Assembly: GCA_963845695.1 (NCBI GenBank)
Contig: CAWJTQ010000002.1
Coordinates: 1,426,001 to 1,490,000, forward strand
Origin: CAWJTV01 sp963845695
Lineage (GTDB): Bacteria; Planctomycetota; Planctomycetia; Isosphaerales; Isosphaeraceae
DNA: 64,000 nt
Direction: 5' to 3'
Part shown: piece by piece, positions 1 through 10,112 of the stretch
How positions within the stretch are numbered: the first letter of the stretch is position 1
Layout of the letters: each line of letters starts with the position of its first letter
The notes under the pieces: generated by a model
Seen by the model: the letters and a program-made list of their open reading frames with translations, nothing else
Told to the model about the DNA's origin: nothing
Database searches by the model: none
Translations under genes and position numbers: made by a program

Positions 1-536
1 CGGAGCAGCCCGGCGGCAGGCAGGAACCACCCAGCCCTGGGGCGGCCAGCACCACTCGCGAACCGACCACCCGGGTCTGGTCCGCCGCATGTCAGGTGCA
101 CCCGGCGGATTGTGCCGTTGATCTCCCCGACCTGGGCACGGGTTTCCGAAAGGAATTGGGCCCCCGAGTCCGATTGCCGCTTCGACGAGTTCGGCATCGA
201 GTCGATCGCGCGAGAGGGCTATCCCGATCGGTAAGGCGAAATGGGCCCAGCGGCCTCGGAAGTGCAGCCGAAACTCCCGGAGTGCGACTCCGCCCGACCG
301 GGTTGCGAGCGAACCCAGACCGACTTCGTCAAGGATTCCCAGGGCTCGACCGTTGAGACAGGCTCCGCAAACCTTCGAGCGGGGAAACACCCGTTTCTCG
401 ACCAGGAGCACTCTGGCTCCGCCAGCAGCCACCTCGCGCGCGGCCAGCGCCCCAGCGGGCCCTGCACCGATCACGATCGCATCCCACGGGCCGTCCCTCA
501 GGTCGTTCCACGACGTTGCGCCCCGGTCACGACCAT
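1..536 (-). CDS. FAD-dependent oxidoreductase, N-terminal part (geranylgeranyl-reductase/halogenase-like), partial and frameshifted
   Basis: Read leftwards, this encodes a Rossmann FAD-binding start (DAIVIGAGPAGALAAREVA), then a lipid-reductase-like stretch (KRVFPRSKVCGACLNGRALG) and FRLHFRGRWAHFALPIG. The family uses FAD and NAD(P)H on hydrophobic or polyketide-type substrates. The protein continues past the left edge, so only about the first third is here. The frame changes after the putative ATG at 534-536 and at least twice more between about 1 and 190, where the sense frame moves to QFLSETRAQVGEINGTIRRV and then to SRVVLAAPGLGGS. The start overlaps the end of the upstream methyltransferase (527), so the two are almost certainly co-transcribed and may act on the same lipid or polyketide. 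The exact substrate cannot be inferred. Confidence 0.65.
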
Positions 537-1202
537 CGACGACTCCAGCACAGCAAGAATCGTTGCGGCCAGTGTCGAGTCAACCGCGCGCCGGTCAGTC
601 CGGCCTTCCTGGCCAGATCCGCCGCCTCGGCCAGGACGGAAGGCCGCGTCGACAGAAATCAGTCCGTCGTGGTGCACGATCGGCGAACGGCTCAGCAACG
701 TGGCACCCGATTCGAGCCAGAAGTGAACCGGTGCGACCGCGAATCAGGTCGCTGACCAGGACGAGTTCTCCGGCGGCGGCCGCCATCTTTCTCAGGAGCA
801 TGACCGCTTGGTCCTCGTCGAGATGGTGCAGGAACAGCGAGCAGGTCACCACGTGATAGCCATCGGGGATCGGCTCATTCAGGACGTCCAGTCGGAAGAA
901 TCGAACCGGCGCATCGACCGTTGCGGCTTTCCGGATTGCGTAGGCCACGGCCACGGGACTGATGTCGCATCCGTCGAGCCGGATGTCGAGACCCGCCCGC
1001 CCGCAACGTCGGGCCAGGGCCAGCACCACGTCACCCCCGCCACAGGCCAGGTCGAGCACGTGGATCGGTCCACCCCGATTCTCCGTGGCCAAGCGGGCCA
1101 GTGACGGCCACAGGATCGCGTCGCTCCGGCTCACTCGGTTGATCCGGCCCAACCCGCGCAGGCGCGAACATGATCCTCGGCGTCCAGCTCGGGCTGGTCC
1201 AT
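527..1202 (-). CDS. SAM-dependent class I methyltransferase, frameshifted
   Basis: The core reads HVLDLACGGGDVVLALARR (motif I, SAM-binding glycine loop), then an acidic strand end (IRLDGCDISPVAVAYA) and a typical post-motif region (VVTCSLFLHHLDEDQAV). Start chosen at ATG 1202 (MDQPELDAEDHVRA), which joins the main frame (LRGLGRINRVSRSD) only if one G is restored near 1161. Two further frame changes near 640-705 move the C-terminus into SRSPIVHHDGLISVDAAF and then LAEAADLARKAGL, ending at the TGA at 527. It is a small-molecule methyltransferase whose acceptor is unknown. It overlaps the following FAD oxidoreductase start (536). Methyltransferase plus FAD-oxidoreductase pairs often belong to small lipid or polyketide clusters; no polyketide synthase is visible upstream. 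Confidence 0.75.
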
Positions 1203-1366
1203 CAGTTCGGGCTCGCGACGGCGAGCCGCCGACCGTCCGACCCACGCGCCGCCCATCGCACCATCCGGATTCGTCAGCGTCCCATCACCCTACCAGTCGC
1301 TTCCCGATCGCCTCATCCTCTCACATACCAAGCATGTCTGGCAACAGATCGGTCTTTGCGATCTGA

Positions 1367-2227
1367 TCAACGGACCGTCTGAGCCAGGATCACGACCCAG
1401 TAGGGGATTCCGTCGGCATCCGCGGCAACGGCAACACCCACGCGATCGTACTTCGCGAGCAAGTCATCACGATCCTCCTTGCGTTCGAGCCAGGATTTGA
1501 CGACCTTCTGCGGATCGCTCTCGCCCGAGGCCAGACTCATTCCGAACATCCGCGCGCGATAACCCTGTCGTTTGAGGATGTCAAAGGGAGAATGGCCCTC
1601 ACGATCTTTACTGTCGACGGTGTGTCGCGCGGCCAGGTCGCCTGCGAAATGGTCGGCGACCCGGGTCAGCTTCGCGTCTTCTTTCACGGTTGAGCGTTTG
1701 GCATCGGACCGGGCTCGGTTCAAGGCCTCGATCATCGCGGAGGGTCCTTTGGTGGTATCGACCTTCGGCCAGGGTCGAGCGAACACGACGCACCAGTAGT
1801 GGGTGCCCTCCACGTCTGGGGCCATGGCCACCCCGATCTCGGAAAAGTTGTCCAGGATGTTCTTCCGATGCGGCGGACTGTCCAACCACGACCGCATCAC
1901 TTGCTCGCTCGTCTCGCCTGTCGCGACGTTCTCACCCACTTCCTGATACCGGTAACCCCGTTGTTTCACCCGCTTCGAGACGGTCGAGCCGTCGCTTCCA
2001 TCATGACTCAGCTTCTGGTGTTCCGCCATGTCGCGAGCGTGATCGCGCGCGGCCTCGGTGAGCTGGGGACTGACCTTGAGCGGCGGAAGCTTGGCCGCGG
2101 TCCTCTCACGGTTGTGCGCCTCGATCAGAGGCGTCAGGTCCCGAGTCGCAGACTTCTGCTGACCAACCATCCCCAGGGCCGTCAACACGATCGTGGTCAG
2201 TTGGACTGGCACGGAAATCAGTCGCAT
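1367..2227 (-). CDS. Secreted protein with two tandem CAP (SCP/PR-1) domains
   Basis: 286 aa with an N-terminal hydrophobic signal-like segment (VQLTTIVLTALGMVG). The first CAP domain spans about residues 30-150: it opens with IEAHNRERTAAKLPPL and carries the hallmarks LSHDG, GENVATG, HRKNILDNFSEIGVA and YWCVVFARP. The second copy (about 160-285) is degenerate: IEALNRARSDAKRS, GHSPFDILKRQGYRA, VVKSWLERKEDRDDLL and IPYWVVILAQ are recognisable, but the conserved His and Glu are mostly lost. Bacterial CAP proteins are usually exported; the biochemical role is unclear. It is divergent from the SGNH esterase gene across about 280 bp. The frame is intact. Confidence 0.85.
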   Translation of the reverse strand: MRLISVPVQLTTIVLTALGMVGQQKSATRDLTPLIEAHNRERTAAKLPPLKVSPQLTEAARDHARDMAEHQKLSHDGSDGSTVSKRVKQRGYRYQEVGENVATGETSEQVMRSWLDSPPHRKNILDNFSEIGVAMAPDVEGTHYWCVVFARPWPKVDTTKGPSAMIEALNRARSDAKRSTVKEDAKLTRVADHFAGDLAARHTVDSKDREGHSPFDILKRQGYRARMFGMSLASGESDPQKVVKSWLERKEDRDDLLAKYDRVGVAVAADADGIPYWVVILAQTVR

Positions 2228-2507
2228 GGTCCACCCCCCTTGAAGGATCCGACCGAATCACCCGCTGAAGTCTATGGCCGCTCGGGGTCGTCAACAAGGT
2301 TCGGCCGGACTTCCGTTGCTCTCACGATCCGCTCCGGACCGATCCGCGACTCGCTGCCCCCTGGCGACCGGCCTGGGATTCGTTGATAATCCAGCGACGA
2401 ACCCTACCTTGACATCCACCAGCCCACGGCCATTCCTCACGGTCAGACGACCTGACGACCTCGGTCAAGAGCCAAAAGAGGAATCACAAACCCCAAGAGG
2501 AGAAGTC

Positions 2508-3860
2508 ATGGAGCGAGTCATGACTCATGTGTTCCGCACTGGTCACACGGCGACCGTCCCCCGAGGGATCAGGCCGCTGATCGGGACGATGGTGATACTG
2601 GCCTCGTTCGTGATCCTGGGCTCCCAGTCAACGGCCCGCGGGGACGGCCCGTTTGCAATCCGGGATGGCGACCGGGTTGTCTTCTACGGCGACAGCATCA
2701 CCGATCAGCGGCTTTACACGACCTTCGTCGAGACCTACATCGTGACGCGGTTCCCCTCCATGAACGTCTCGTTTGTGCACTCGGGTTGGGGTGGCGACCG
2801 CGTCACGGGCGGCGGTGGCGGTCCGATCGACCGCCGACTGGTTCGAGATGTCTTCGCTTTCAAGCCGACCGTCGTCACCGTCATGCTGGGTATGAACGAC
2901 GCCGGTTATCAGCCGTTCAAGCCGGCGATCTTCGATGTTTACGCGAAGGGCTACCAGCACCTCGTAGACTCGCTCGAAAGCAACCTGCCGCACGTGAAGC
3001 TCACCCTGATTCAACCGTCACCCTACGATGACGTGACGCGAAAACCGCGCTTCGAGGGGGGATACAACCAGGTGCTCATCCGGTACGGCGAGTTCGTGCG
3101 TTCGCTGGCCGAGAAAAAAGGAGCAACGGTCGCCGACCTGAATACCTCGGTCGTCGCGGCACTGAAGAAGGCCCAGGAAATCGACCCGACTCACGCGCAG
3201 GATCTCATCCGCGACCGGGTTCATCCCCTCCCAGGGATTCAATTGCTGATGGCCGAGGCGCTCCTCAAGGCCTGGAACGCCCCCGCGGTCGTCTTCGCGG
3301 TCGAACTCGACGGCTCATCGGGCAAGGTGGTGAGGCAGGAGAACACAAGAGTTGACGAACTACGTAAGGACGATGCGATCGCGTGGACCCAGCTCGATTC
3401 GTCCTTGCCCATGCCGATCGATCGCAAGAATCCGATGTTCGCGCTGGCGGTCAAGGCATCCGACGTCGAGCAGGCGCTGAATCAGCAAATCCTCAAGATC
3501 TCGGGCCTTGATGCACCTCGTTATTTGCTCAAACTCGATGGCGTTGAATTGAGCGAGGTCACCAACGCTCAGCTCGCTGCTGGGGTTAACCTCACGGAAT
3601 TCGTCACGCCGATGTTCAAGCAAGCCAAGGCCGTGCATGAATTGACGGTGCGTCACAACGACCTCCATTACCAGCGGTGGCGTGCGGTTCAGGTGCCTCT
3701 GGAAGGGCAGACTTATCCCAGCCTGCTCAGGGCGCTCGCGGCCCTCGATGCCGTCGAGGCCGAGATCGTCTCCGAGCAGCGGGCCAAGGCAAAGCCGGTG
3801 CCTCACCGATTCGAACTCCTTCCGATCCGGCCTTCGCCCTTCAAGGATCTGAACCGGTGA
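2508..3860 (+). CDS. Secreted SGNH/GDSL-type hydrolase
   Basis: 450 aa. Start chosen at ATG 2508 because AGAGGAG lies about 6 bases upstream; the open frame extends further 5' without a ribosome site. Residues about 24-45 form a signal peptide (TMVILASFVILGSQSTARG). Block I is VVFYGDSITDQ with the nucleophile Ser, block III is MLGMNDAGY, and block V is IRDRVHPLPGIQ with the catalytic Asp and His. Such enzymes cleave ester bonds, often acetyl groups on polysaccharides, outside the cytoplasm. The C-terminal 200 residues form an extra domain that I do not recognise. A ceramidase-like gene follows after 56 bp in the same direction, suggesting a joint role in degrading extracellular lipids or glycans. 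Confidence 0.85.
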   Translation: MERVMTHVFRTGHTATVPRGIRPLIGTMVILASFVILGSQSTARGDGPFAIRDGDRVVFYGDSITDQRLYTTFVETYIVTRFPSMNVSFVHSGWGGDRVTGGGGGPIDRRLVRDVFAFKPTVVTVMLGMNDAGYQPFKPAIFDVYAKGYQHLVDSLESNLPHVKLTLIQPSPYDDVTRKPRFEGGYNQVLIRYGEFVRSLAEKKGATVADLNTSVVAALKKAQEIDPTHAQDLIRDRVHPLPGIQLLMAEALLKAWNAPAVVFAVELDGSSGKVVRQENTRVDELRKDDAIAWTQLDSSLPMPIDRKNPMFALAVKASDVEQALNQQILKISGLDAPRYLLKLDGVELSEVTNAQLAAGVNLTEFVTPMFKQAKAVHELTVRHNDLHYQRWRAVQVPLEGQTYPSLLRALAALDAVEAEIVSEQRAKAKPVPHRFELLPIRPSPFKDLNR

Positions 3861-3916
3861 ATCCTCAATCTCGTGGATGTGAACGAGGGAGTGGCATCCT
3901 TCGCGGAGCCCCGACC

Positions 3917-5453
3917 ATGACCCGAACGGTGCTTGCCGGCCGATTCGTCCTGCTCTTACTGATCGGCTCGTGCCAGCTCGCGGCCGCCGGCGAGTCCTTC
4001 GGACGTTCGCTTCAAGGCCGGTTTCGCCGAGAGCGATATCACTCCCGAGATCGGCATGGAGGCGCCTGGCGGCTACGGCAAGGCGTACCATCGCACGCTC
4101 CACGATCCCTGTAAGATCCGCGCGGCCGTCTTTGACGACGGCCGCTCGCGGGTTGCGCTCGTGGGCGTCGATGCACTGGGCATCCGTCGGGACACGGTCC
4201 AGAAGGCGCGGCGCGCCATTCAGGTCAAGACGGGGATCCCCGAGGGCTCGATCCTGATCGGCGCCTCGCATTCTCATTCGTCAGGGCCCCTCGTTTGGAC
4301 ACTTCGGGGCGAGTACGATCATGCTTCCCCTCTGGTTCAGAGGTTGGCTTACGAGGAGTCGACGATCGCCGACCCCAAGTATCTTGCCAGAGTTGAGCAA
4401 GCCCTGATCGACGCGGTCAGCCAGGCGAACGATCGACGGATGGAGGCGCGCGCCGGCGTCGGCAAGGGCCTGGAGGGTAGCGTCGCCTTCAACCGCCGGT
4501 TTGCCATGCGTAATGGTCGCACCGTGACCCATCCCGGCCTGGGCAACCCCGACATCATCCAGCCGGCCGGACCAGTCGATCCCGAGGTCGGCGTGGTCGG
4601 TGCCTGGGACGCCAAGGATCCCAATCGTCTGCTCGGCTGCATCGTCAACTTCGCCTGTCACGCCACCACGAGTCCGGGCGGGATCTCGGCCAATTACATC
4701 TACTATCTGGAGAAAGTGATCCAGGGCTATTACGGTAGGGATGCCGTCGTCGTGTTCCTGGCCGGCGCCTCGGGGGACATCACCCAGGTCGACAACCGGA
4801 GCCCCTACCAGTACCCCGACGGAGAGCGCTGGGCACAGCTTGTCGGCGGCAAGGTCGGTGCCGAGGCGTTGAAGGTGCTGCTCACGATACAGCCGGGCAC
4901 GAACGTGCCGGTGGCCGCCCGGAGCCGGGTCTGGGAGATCCGTCGCAGGGCTCCATCACCCGAGCGGGTGAAGGCGTGCTGGGAGATCGTTCAAGCGGAT
5001 CGGATGAAGGTGGACGCCACCACCTGGACGTTCGCCAAGGAGATTATCCTGCTCGATGCCCTCCTGAAGAAAAGTCCGACGGCCGAGGTCGAGGTGCAGG
5101 CCGTACAGGTAGGGCCGGCGGTCTTTGTGACGACCCCTTCCGAATACTTCTGCCGCTATGGGCTGGAGATCAAAGCAGCGAGCGGGTTCCCGTTCACATT
5201 TCCCGTGTCGCTGGCCAACGGCTGCGTGGGCTACGTGCCAACCGAGGATGCCTTCGGCTCTCACGGCGGCGGCTACGAGACTCGCCTGACGAGCTACAGC
5301 AACCTCGAGATCACGGCTGGCCGCCAGATGCGCGACGCCGGCATTTCCCTGGCGCGACAGCTCAAACCCGGCGCGGTGCCCGAACCGATCCGCCGGCCTC
5401 CGTTCAAGGGGGAGCCCTGGTCCTACGGAAACGTCCCGCCGGAGCGGAATTAG
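3917..5453 (+). CDS. Neutral/alkaline ceramidase-family secreted protein, one frameshift
   Basis: Start at ATG 3917 gives a good signal peptide (VLAGRFVLLLLIGSCQLAAA). Removing one G at 4001-4002 joins it to the body (RFKAGFAESDITPEIGM), making about 511 aa. Without the repair, only a leaderless frame from 4056 remains. Family marks: the N-terminal DITP motif, the metal-site-like segment ILIGASHSHSSGPL, VNFACHATTSPGG and VFLAGASGDITQ. The family hydrolyses N-acyl bonds of ceramide-like lipids at a zinc site; planctomycetes carry many paralogs of unknown substrate. It follows the SGNH hydrolase, probably in one transcript. Confidence 0.8.
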
Positions 5454-5533
5454 CCTCGCCCTCAATTGTGATGGCGCCGGTTGATTATGCTGGAATTCCG
5501 GCCACCAGCTTCCGGTCGCTCACCGAAAGATCT

Positions 5534-8407
5534 TCACAGTTTGATTCGCATTTCTGGGGCGACGTGTCGCCGGGTTTTCTCGACCTCACGCGTGCTCGGT
5601 TTTGACTCAGGTCCGGGAAGACCCAACAGCTCAGCAGCCTCTGCATGAAATCGTCGCAGTTCGTCGTCTGACGTGTTCCGAGCGATCCAGGAAACCGCCT
5701 GGTCGAACCATTGCCTGGCTTCCTTGCGTTTCCCCTGGTGCCAGCGCGTCATCGCGAGAAAGAACCAGTCGACGGCCTTACCGCCGTTGAATCCGATTGA
5801 TTTCTGGAGGTACTGTTCAGCGGTCTTCCAATCGCCCACGCGAAACGCAGCCACACCCAGCGTGTTCAGATAGAACCAGTTGCTCGGGTTCAGTTCAACG
5901 GCCTTCCGGGCCGAGATGAACGCCTGCTCCGGATCGAACGAAGTGTCGTCGGGGAATCGGGCCTGGATCCAGGCAAGGTTATTATGAGCTTCGGCGCACT
6001 TGGGGTCGAGGATGATTGCCAACCGGCAATCGAGAATCCGGCTTGCGGGGAGGTGGAATTCCCCTTGATGACTTGGTCTGCCCACATCTTCCGAAGCCCT
6101 TGAAACTCCGGCATAGGAAGCCTCGTCGCCACCGCTCTGAAATCGTCTTCGATTTGACGGCGCAACCGCTCCGCATCCTCCGTCCGGCCCTCCTCGTCCA
6201 TCATGGAGGTCAAGGTGTGAACCGTATATAACAATAAGAGGGGGTCGTCCTCGCTCGCCAGTGACCTCGATTCGAGGCCGGGCCGCGATGACCGAGGGCG
6301 AGCCGATGCCTCGGATCAGGTCGCGCCTCAGCTCAATTGCGCGACTGTAGAACTGTTCGGCTTCCTCGCGTTTGCTCGTAAGCCGGAAGAAGCACCCCAT
6401 CCCATTCAATCCGAGTGCATCGGCAAGATAGCGGCGTGGCGTTGTGTCGCCCCCCGACTCGGCCAGTATCTTCTCGAACAGGTCGATGGACCGGCTATAG
6501 TCGGAAAAAGCCTTCGCGAGAAGCGTCGGCTCGGGATGGTCCCAGGTTCCATTGTAGAAACTCATGCATATATGTGTGTATGCGAGGTGGCAAAAAGCTC
6601 GTGCGATGATCACCCGCGATTGTTTGTCCGTGGGCGGAAGCTGGCTGGCCTCCTGAAAGATTGTTAACACCTGATCAAACTTCTGATTGGCTCGCTCACG
6701 AGTGGTTGGATCGGTCGAACCGCGAAGGAGCGTACCGGCTTGCTCCACTTGGCCCATGGCGAATCGGTCAAGCAGGGGAAAGCTCTTGATGAAGTAATCG
6801 AGGTATCGGTGTTGGGCTTCCCGGGTCGACGCGTAGAACCTCCAGCTCACGGCGGTTGTGATGACCAGCGAGATCACTACGATGGCCGCGGCGGAGGCCA
6901 GTTGCTTCCCGTGCCGCCGGGCCCACCGCCAACCGCATTCGAGCGGCCCCGGCCTGCGCGCGACGATCGGCTGATCGTCGAGGTGCCGCCTGAGATCGCC
7001 CGCCATCTCCTGCGCCGTCGCGTAGCGGCTCGAGACATCCTTGGCCATGGCCTTCAAGACGATCGTTTCCAGGTCGCGCGGGATTGCCGGATTGAGTCGG
7101 CGCGGACGGATCGGCTCGTCGATCGCGATCTGGCGGAGCAGCTCCTGGTGATCTCGTCCGTCGAAGGCGGGACGGAGCGTCAGCATCTCGTACAGGGTCA
7201 CGCCCAGGGCATAGACATCGGTCCGCTGATCGACGACGCCGCGGCGGGCCAGGGCCTGCTCCGGGCTCATGTAGCGGAGGGTCCCGACCACGTCGCCGGT
7301 CCCCGTCAGGCTGAGATCGCTATGGAAACGAGCCAGGCCGAAATCGGTGATCCAGACGGCACCGTTGCAATCGATCAGAAGGTTGGCCGGCTTGATGTCG
7401 CGGTGGATGATGCCGAGGCCGTGAGCGTGATCGAGGGCGTCGGCCGCGTCCGCGCCCAACCGGGCGACACAACGGCAGAACATCCGATCGTGATGGACAG
7501 GCCCCCGAGCAGTTGGTATCCCGGAAGAACTCTCCTTGGCCGCAACTGAGTCCGTCGCCAGAACGGTGACTCCATTCGTGTCCCGTTTCCACTCGAAACG
7601 GCTCGACAGGTTTGCGAAGGTCGAGCCGGGGATGTCTCGCTCGAGCCCGCTCGGTGTCGGCGTGGCCTCCTGGGTCTCGTTCGACGAATCCGGGGAGCAT
7701 CGAGCCTCGCCTGTCACAGTCGTCCCATCGCAAGACCTGAGTTCGCGAACAATCGCGGCCATACTGCGGCCTTCGACGAATTGCATGGCATAGTAATGAA
7801 TGCCCTGATCGCAACCCACGCCGAAGATGGGCACGATGTGGGGGTGGTGCAACTGCGCAGCCGCCTGAGCTTCGATCTGGAATCGTTGCCGTTGTTTGGG
7901 GTCGATCGCCGCGGCAAATGGGAGCACCTTCAAGGCGACCCGGCGACCCAGAGAGATCTGCTCCGCCTCGTAAACGACCCCCATGCCCCCCCGCCCTACC
8001 TCTCGAAGAATCCGATAATCACCGAGCTGTGCGCTCGGCGGGACGGGATCGGAGCGCAAGTCGGGTCGGTCTGTACTCGAGTCGCCGAGCTGGACGGCCG
8101 CCGTTTGAATGAATTCCAGCCCCGAGAGACACTCCAGGAGCGCGTCGGCGATCTCGGGGTGCCGGGCCAGGAACTCATCACGCGAACAGGGGCGCCCCGC
8201 GCAAAGCGCCTCGAGATACGCCTCCAGCGCCGCGATCACGGCGCCATCAGTTCGAGGCGAGCTGCCTGCGGAAAGCGATGGCTTGGAATCGAGGAGGGCT
8301 GCCGGGCCGTTTCCTCCCCATATCGTGAGATGCGGATGGAGATCGATCGGAACGGCTGCCTTCTGATCGCGTGGAATCCACGCTCCTGACCCGTCGTGAC
8401 CGTTCAT
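5534..8407 (-). CDS. Membrane Ser/Thr protein kinase with C-terminal TPR domain, two compensating frameshifts
   Basis: About 957 aa. After about 125 N-terminal residues with a short conserved planctomycete segment (SRDEFLARHPEIADALLE), the kinase domain starts at LGDYRILREVGRGGMGVVY. It has the VALKVL lysine, the catalytic IIHRDIKPANLL, DFGLARF and GTLRYMSPEQA. A single transmembrane helix (AAAIVVISLVITTAVSW) precedes a TPR-rich sensor or scaffold part ending near 5534. Between about 6030 and 6285 the open frame is nonsense, while the neighbouring frame reads TLTSMMDEEGRTEDAERLRRQ, so two single-base indels cancel. Its start shares one base with the sigma-factor stop, a typical planctomycete ECF/kinase pair; the kinase may control that sigma factor. 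Confidence 0.88.
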   Translation of the reverse strand: MNGHDGSGAWIPRDQKAAVPIDLHPHLTIWGGNGPAALLDSKPSLSAGSSPRTDGAVIAALEAYLEALCAGRPCSRDEFLARHPEIADALLECLSGLEFIQTAAVQLGDSSTDRPDLRSDPVPPSAQLGDYRILREVGRGGMGVVYEAEQISLGRRVALKVLPFAAAIDPKQRQRFQIEAQAAAQLHHPHIVPIFGVGCDQGIHYYAMQFVEGRSMAAIVRELRSCDGTTVTGEARCSPDSSNETQEATPTPSGLERDIPGSTFANLSSRFEWKRDTNGVTVLATDSVAAKESSSGIPTARGPVHHDRMFCRCVARLGADAADALDHAHGLGIIHRDIKPANLLIDCNGAVWITDFGLARFHSDLSLTGTGDVVGTLRYMSPEQALARRGVVDQRTDVYALGVTLYEMLTLRPAFDGRDHQELLRQIAIDEPIRPRRLNPAIPRDLETIVLKAMAKDVSSRYATAQEMAGDLRRHLDDQPIVARRPGPLECGWRWARRHGKQLASAAAIVVISLVITTAVSWRFYASTREAQHRYLDYFIKSFPLLDRFAMGQVEQAGTLLRGSTDPTTRERANQKFDQVLTIFQEASQLPPTDKQSRVIIARAFCHLAYTHICMSFYNGTWDHPEPTLLAKAFSDYSRSIDLFEKILAESGGDTTPRRYLADALGLNGMGCFFRLTSKREEAEQFYSRAIELRRDLIRGIGSPSVIAARPRIEVTGERGRPPLIVIYGSHLDLHDGRGGPDGGCGAVAPSNRRRFQSGGDEASYAGVSRASEDVGRPSHQGEFHLPASRILDCRLAIILDPKCAEAHNNLAWIQARFPDDTSFDPEQAFISARKAVELNPSNWFYLNTLGVAAFRVGDWKTAEQYLQKSIGFNGGKAVDWFFLAMTRWHQGKRKEARQWFDQAVSWIARNTSDDELRRFHAEAAELLGLPGPESKPSTREVEKTRRHVAPEMRIKL

Positions 8408-9091
8408 CAGCGTTCCTCCAGGGTTCGACGGAGCCGAGCCAACGCCCGGACCCAGACGTTCTTGACGCTGTCTTCGGTCCGTCCCACTCGCTGAGCGACA
8501 TCAGGGAAGCTCAGACCCTCGAGGTGGCGGAGGATGATCACTTCGCGGTAGTTCTCGGGGAGTCCTTGCAGGGCATCCGCTAACAGGACCGCTTGCTCCC
8601 GGCGGACGGCTTGCTGGCTCGGAGTGCTCTGCGGGCGCGACCAGGCTCGCGTTCATGGCCTGGGAGGAATGGTCGAGTTCGTCGACCAGTGCTCGCTCCA
8701 GGCGGACATCACGGCACTTGGTCCCCAGGAAGTGCCGCAGTTGGTTCGCCATGATGGAACCAATCATCCGACGCACCCACGTCAGGAACTCGCGCTCCGT
8801 CCTTCCCCGGAACATCGCGATCTTTCGGTGAACCTCCAGGCCGACTTCCTGGAGCAGATCCTCGGCGTCCACCTTTCGGCTCAGCCGACGGCCGATCTGG
8901 ATCCGAACCAACAGACCCATGTAGTGGCGGTAACGTTCGAGTAGCCGCCCCAAGGCCGCTGTGTCACCCGCCTTTGCCAGGACCAAGAGGAGCTCGGGGT
9001 CAAAGCCGGCCTCGCTTCGACCGAGATCCTCCTCATTGCGCAGACTCATGATGTCGGCTCCCGGACGTGACCCAATCATTCTGTTGGTCAC
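8407..9091 (-). CDS. ECF-type RNA polymerase sigma factor, one frameshift
   Basis: Region 2 is clear: ALGRLLERYRHYMGLLVRIQ, DAEDLLQEVGLEVHRKIAMF and EREFLTWVRRMIGSIMANQ. The frame is lost near 8633. Deleting one G from the GGG run at 8633-8635 restores region 4 (LPENYREVIILRHLEGLSFP, DVAQRVGRTEDSVKNVWVRA) down to the TGA at 8407-8409. Length is about 227 aa from ATG 9091, or 213 aa if ATG 9049 (MSLRNEEDL) is used. The stop overlaps the kinase ATG by one base. This arrangement fits the planctomycete-specific ECF groups that are controlled by a linked kinase rather than a classical anti-sigma factor (known for the family, inferred here). Confidence 0.88.
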
Positions 9092-10112
9092 CTGCCAAGA
9101 ATAGTTCGCGCCGATAAAATTAATATTTCCACGACGTCCGACGGGCCTCGTCCCTTAGCCAGAGAGCTCCTGGTGGGGTAATGGGTGGCGGCATCCCTCC
9201 GATTTCGGCCTTCGGCACATCTCCAGCAGCGGTCGGCTTCATCGCCGGAAGAGCTGGATCTGGGTCGAGGACTGATCGTTGAGCGGGAAGGTCGCGTTGC
9301 CATAAAGCTCGGTTCCCGGCCCAGAAGCGACCTGGGGAATCCAGCGAGGGGCTGGACGAGAAAACCCTCTCTGAAGGAGATGGGCAATCGATGAGGAGAC
9401 GAGGCGGGATTCGGGAAAGATAGGAAGGATTGCAGAGTCCTCGGCGATCAACCACCGCACCGTCTGGGGATGGTGGCTTTGACCCCTTCCGAGAGTCCCT
9501 ACTCAGGACCGGCGGGACGTCCGGATCCGGCGGGGGTTCTGGGCGGGGCCGGCTGTGAGGCGGGCCGGACTTGCCGAGAATTGTGGCACAAATTGGCACT
9601 CGTTGTCAACTTTTGGCCGCGGCGCCCTCTCCGATCCCCATGGCCCCCAGCGAATTCGGGCCGAGTCCCGAAATCGCTGGGACGGCCCCGGCCGCCGGCG
9701 GCACAGCTCCGTTGCTCACAGCCTGGGTTCCCTGTCGGTGACGGTCACACATGGTCTCTATTATTGAGTATACCGCAGGTTTGAGAACTCGTTAATGCAC
9801 CTATCGCGGATTTCGGGGCGATTGGCTCCGGAACTCTCGGTCACAGAGGGAGATAAAAAAATCCAAAAAAAAGGAAGACTGGGTTACTCGAATGCCCAAT
9901 TTGGCCCGAACGGAGGGGGAAGAGGCGCGGGTCGGATCGTCGCACCCACCGCGCTGAGATCGGTGGCGTTCGACGCGGCGTCTCTAAGGATTGTCCCGAT
10001 TTGGCTGAGCGCGAGCCGCATGCGTCGAGACGAGAGTGGCATGGCATGGGCAGGGAATCCAGAGGCATTCCGTCTGTCTTGGAAGAGTCGCTATCGTGCG
10101 AAGCCGATGGCT
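9092..10112. other. Gene-free spacer between ECF sigma factor and ispH
   Basis: About 1 kb without a convincing gene. The longest reading frame on the minus strand (9120-9599) is Pro/Ser/Arg-rich, without domain character or a ribosome site. Two A-rich runs occur near 9850-9872. There is a single near-match to a sigma-54 element at 9582-9598 that I do not accept. No RNase P RNA, tmRNA or SRP RNA signature was recognised by eye. Confidence 0.6.

Noticed and set aside
9582..9598. Possible sigma-54 promoter (TGGCAC followed by TGGCA)
   Set aside because: The -12 element is not TTGC and no gene starts at a suitable distance.
9120..9599. 159-codon open frame on the minus strand
   Set aside because: Pro/Ser/Arg-rich composition typical of a non-coding high-GC frame; no family features.
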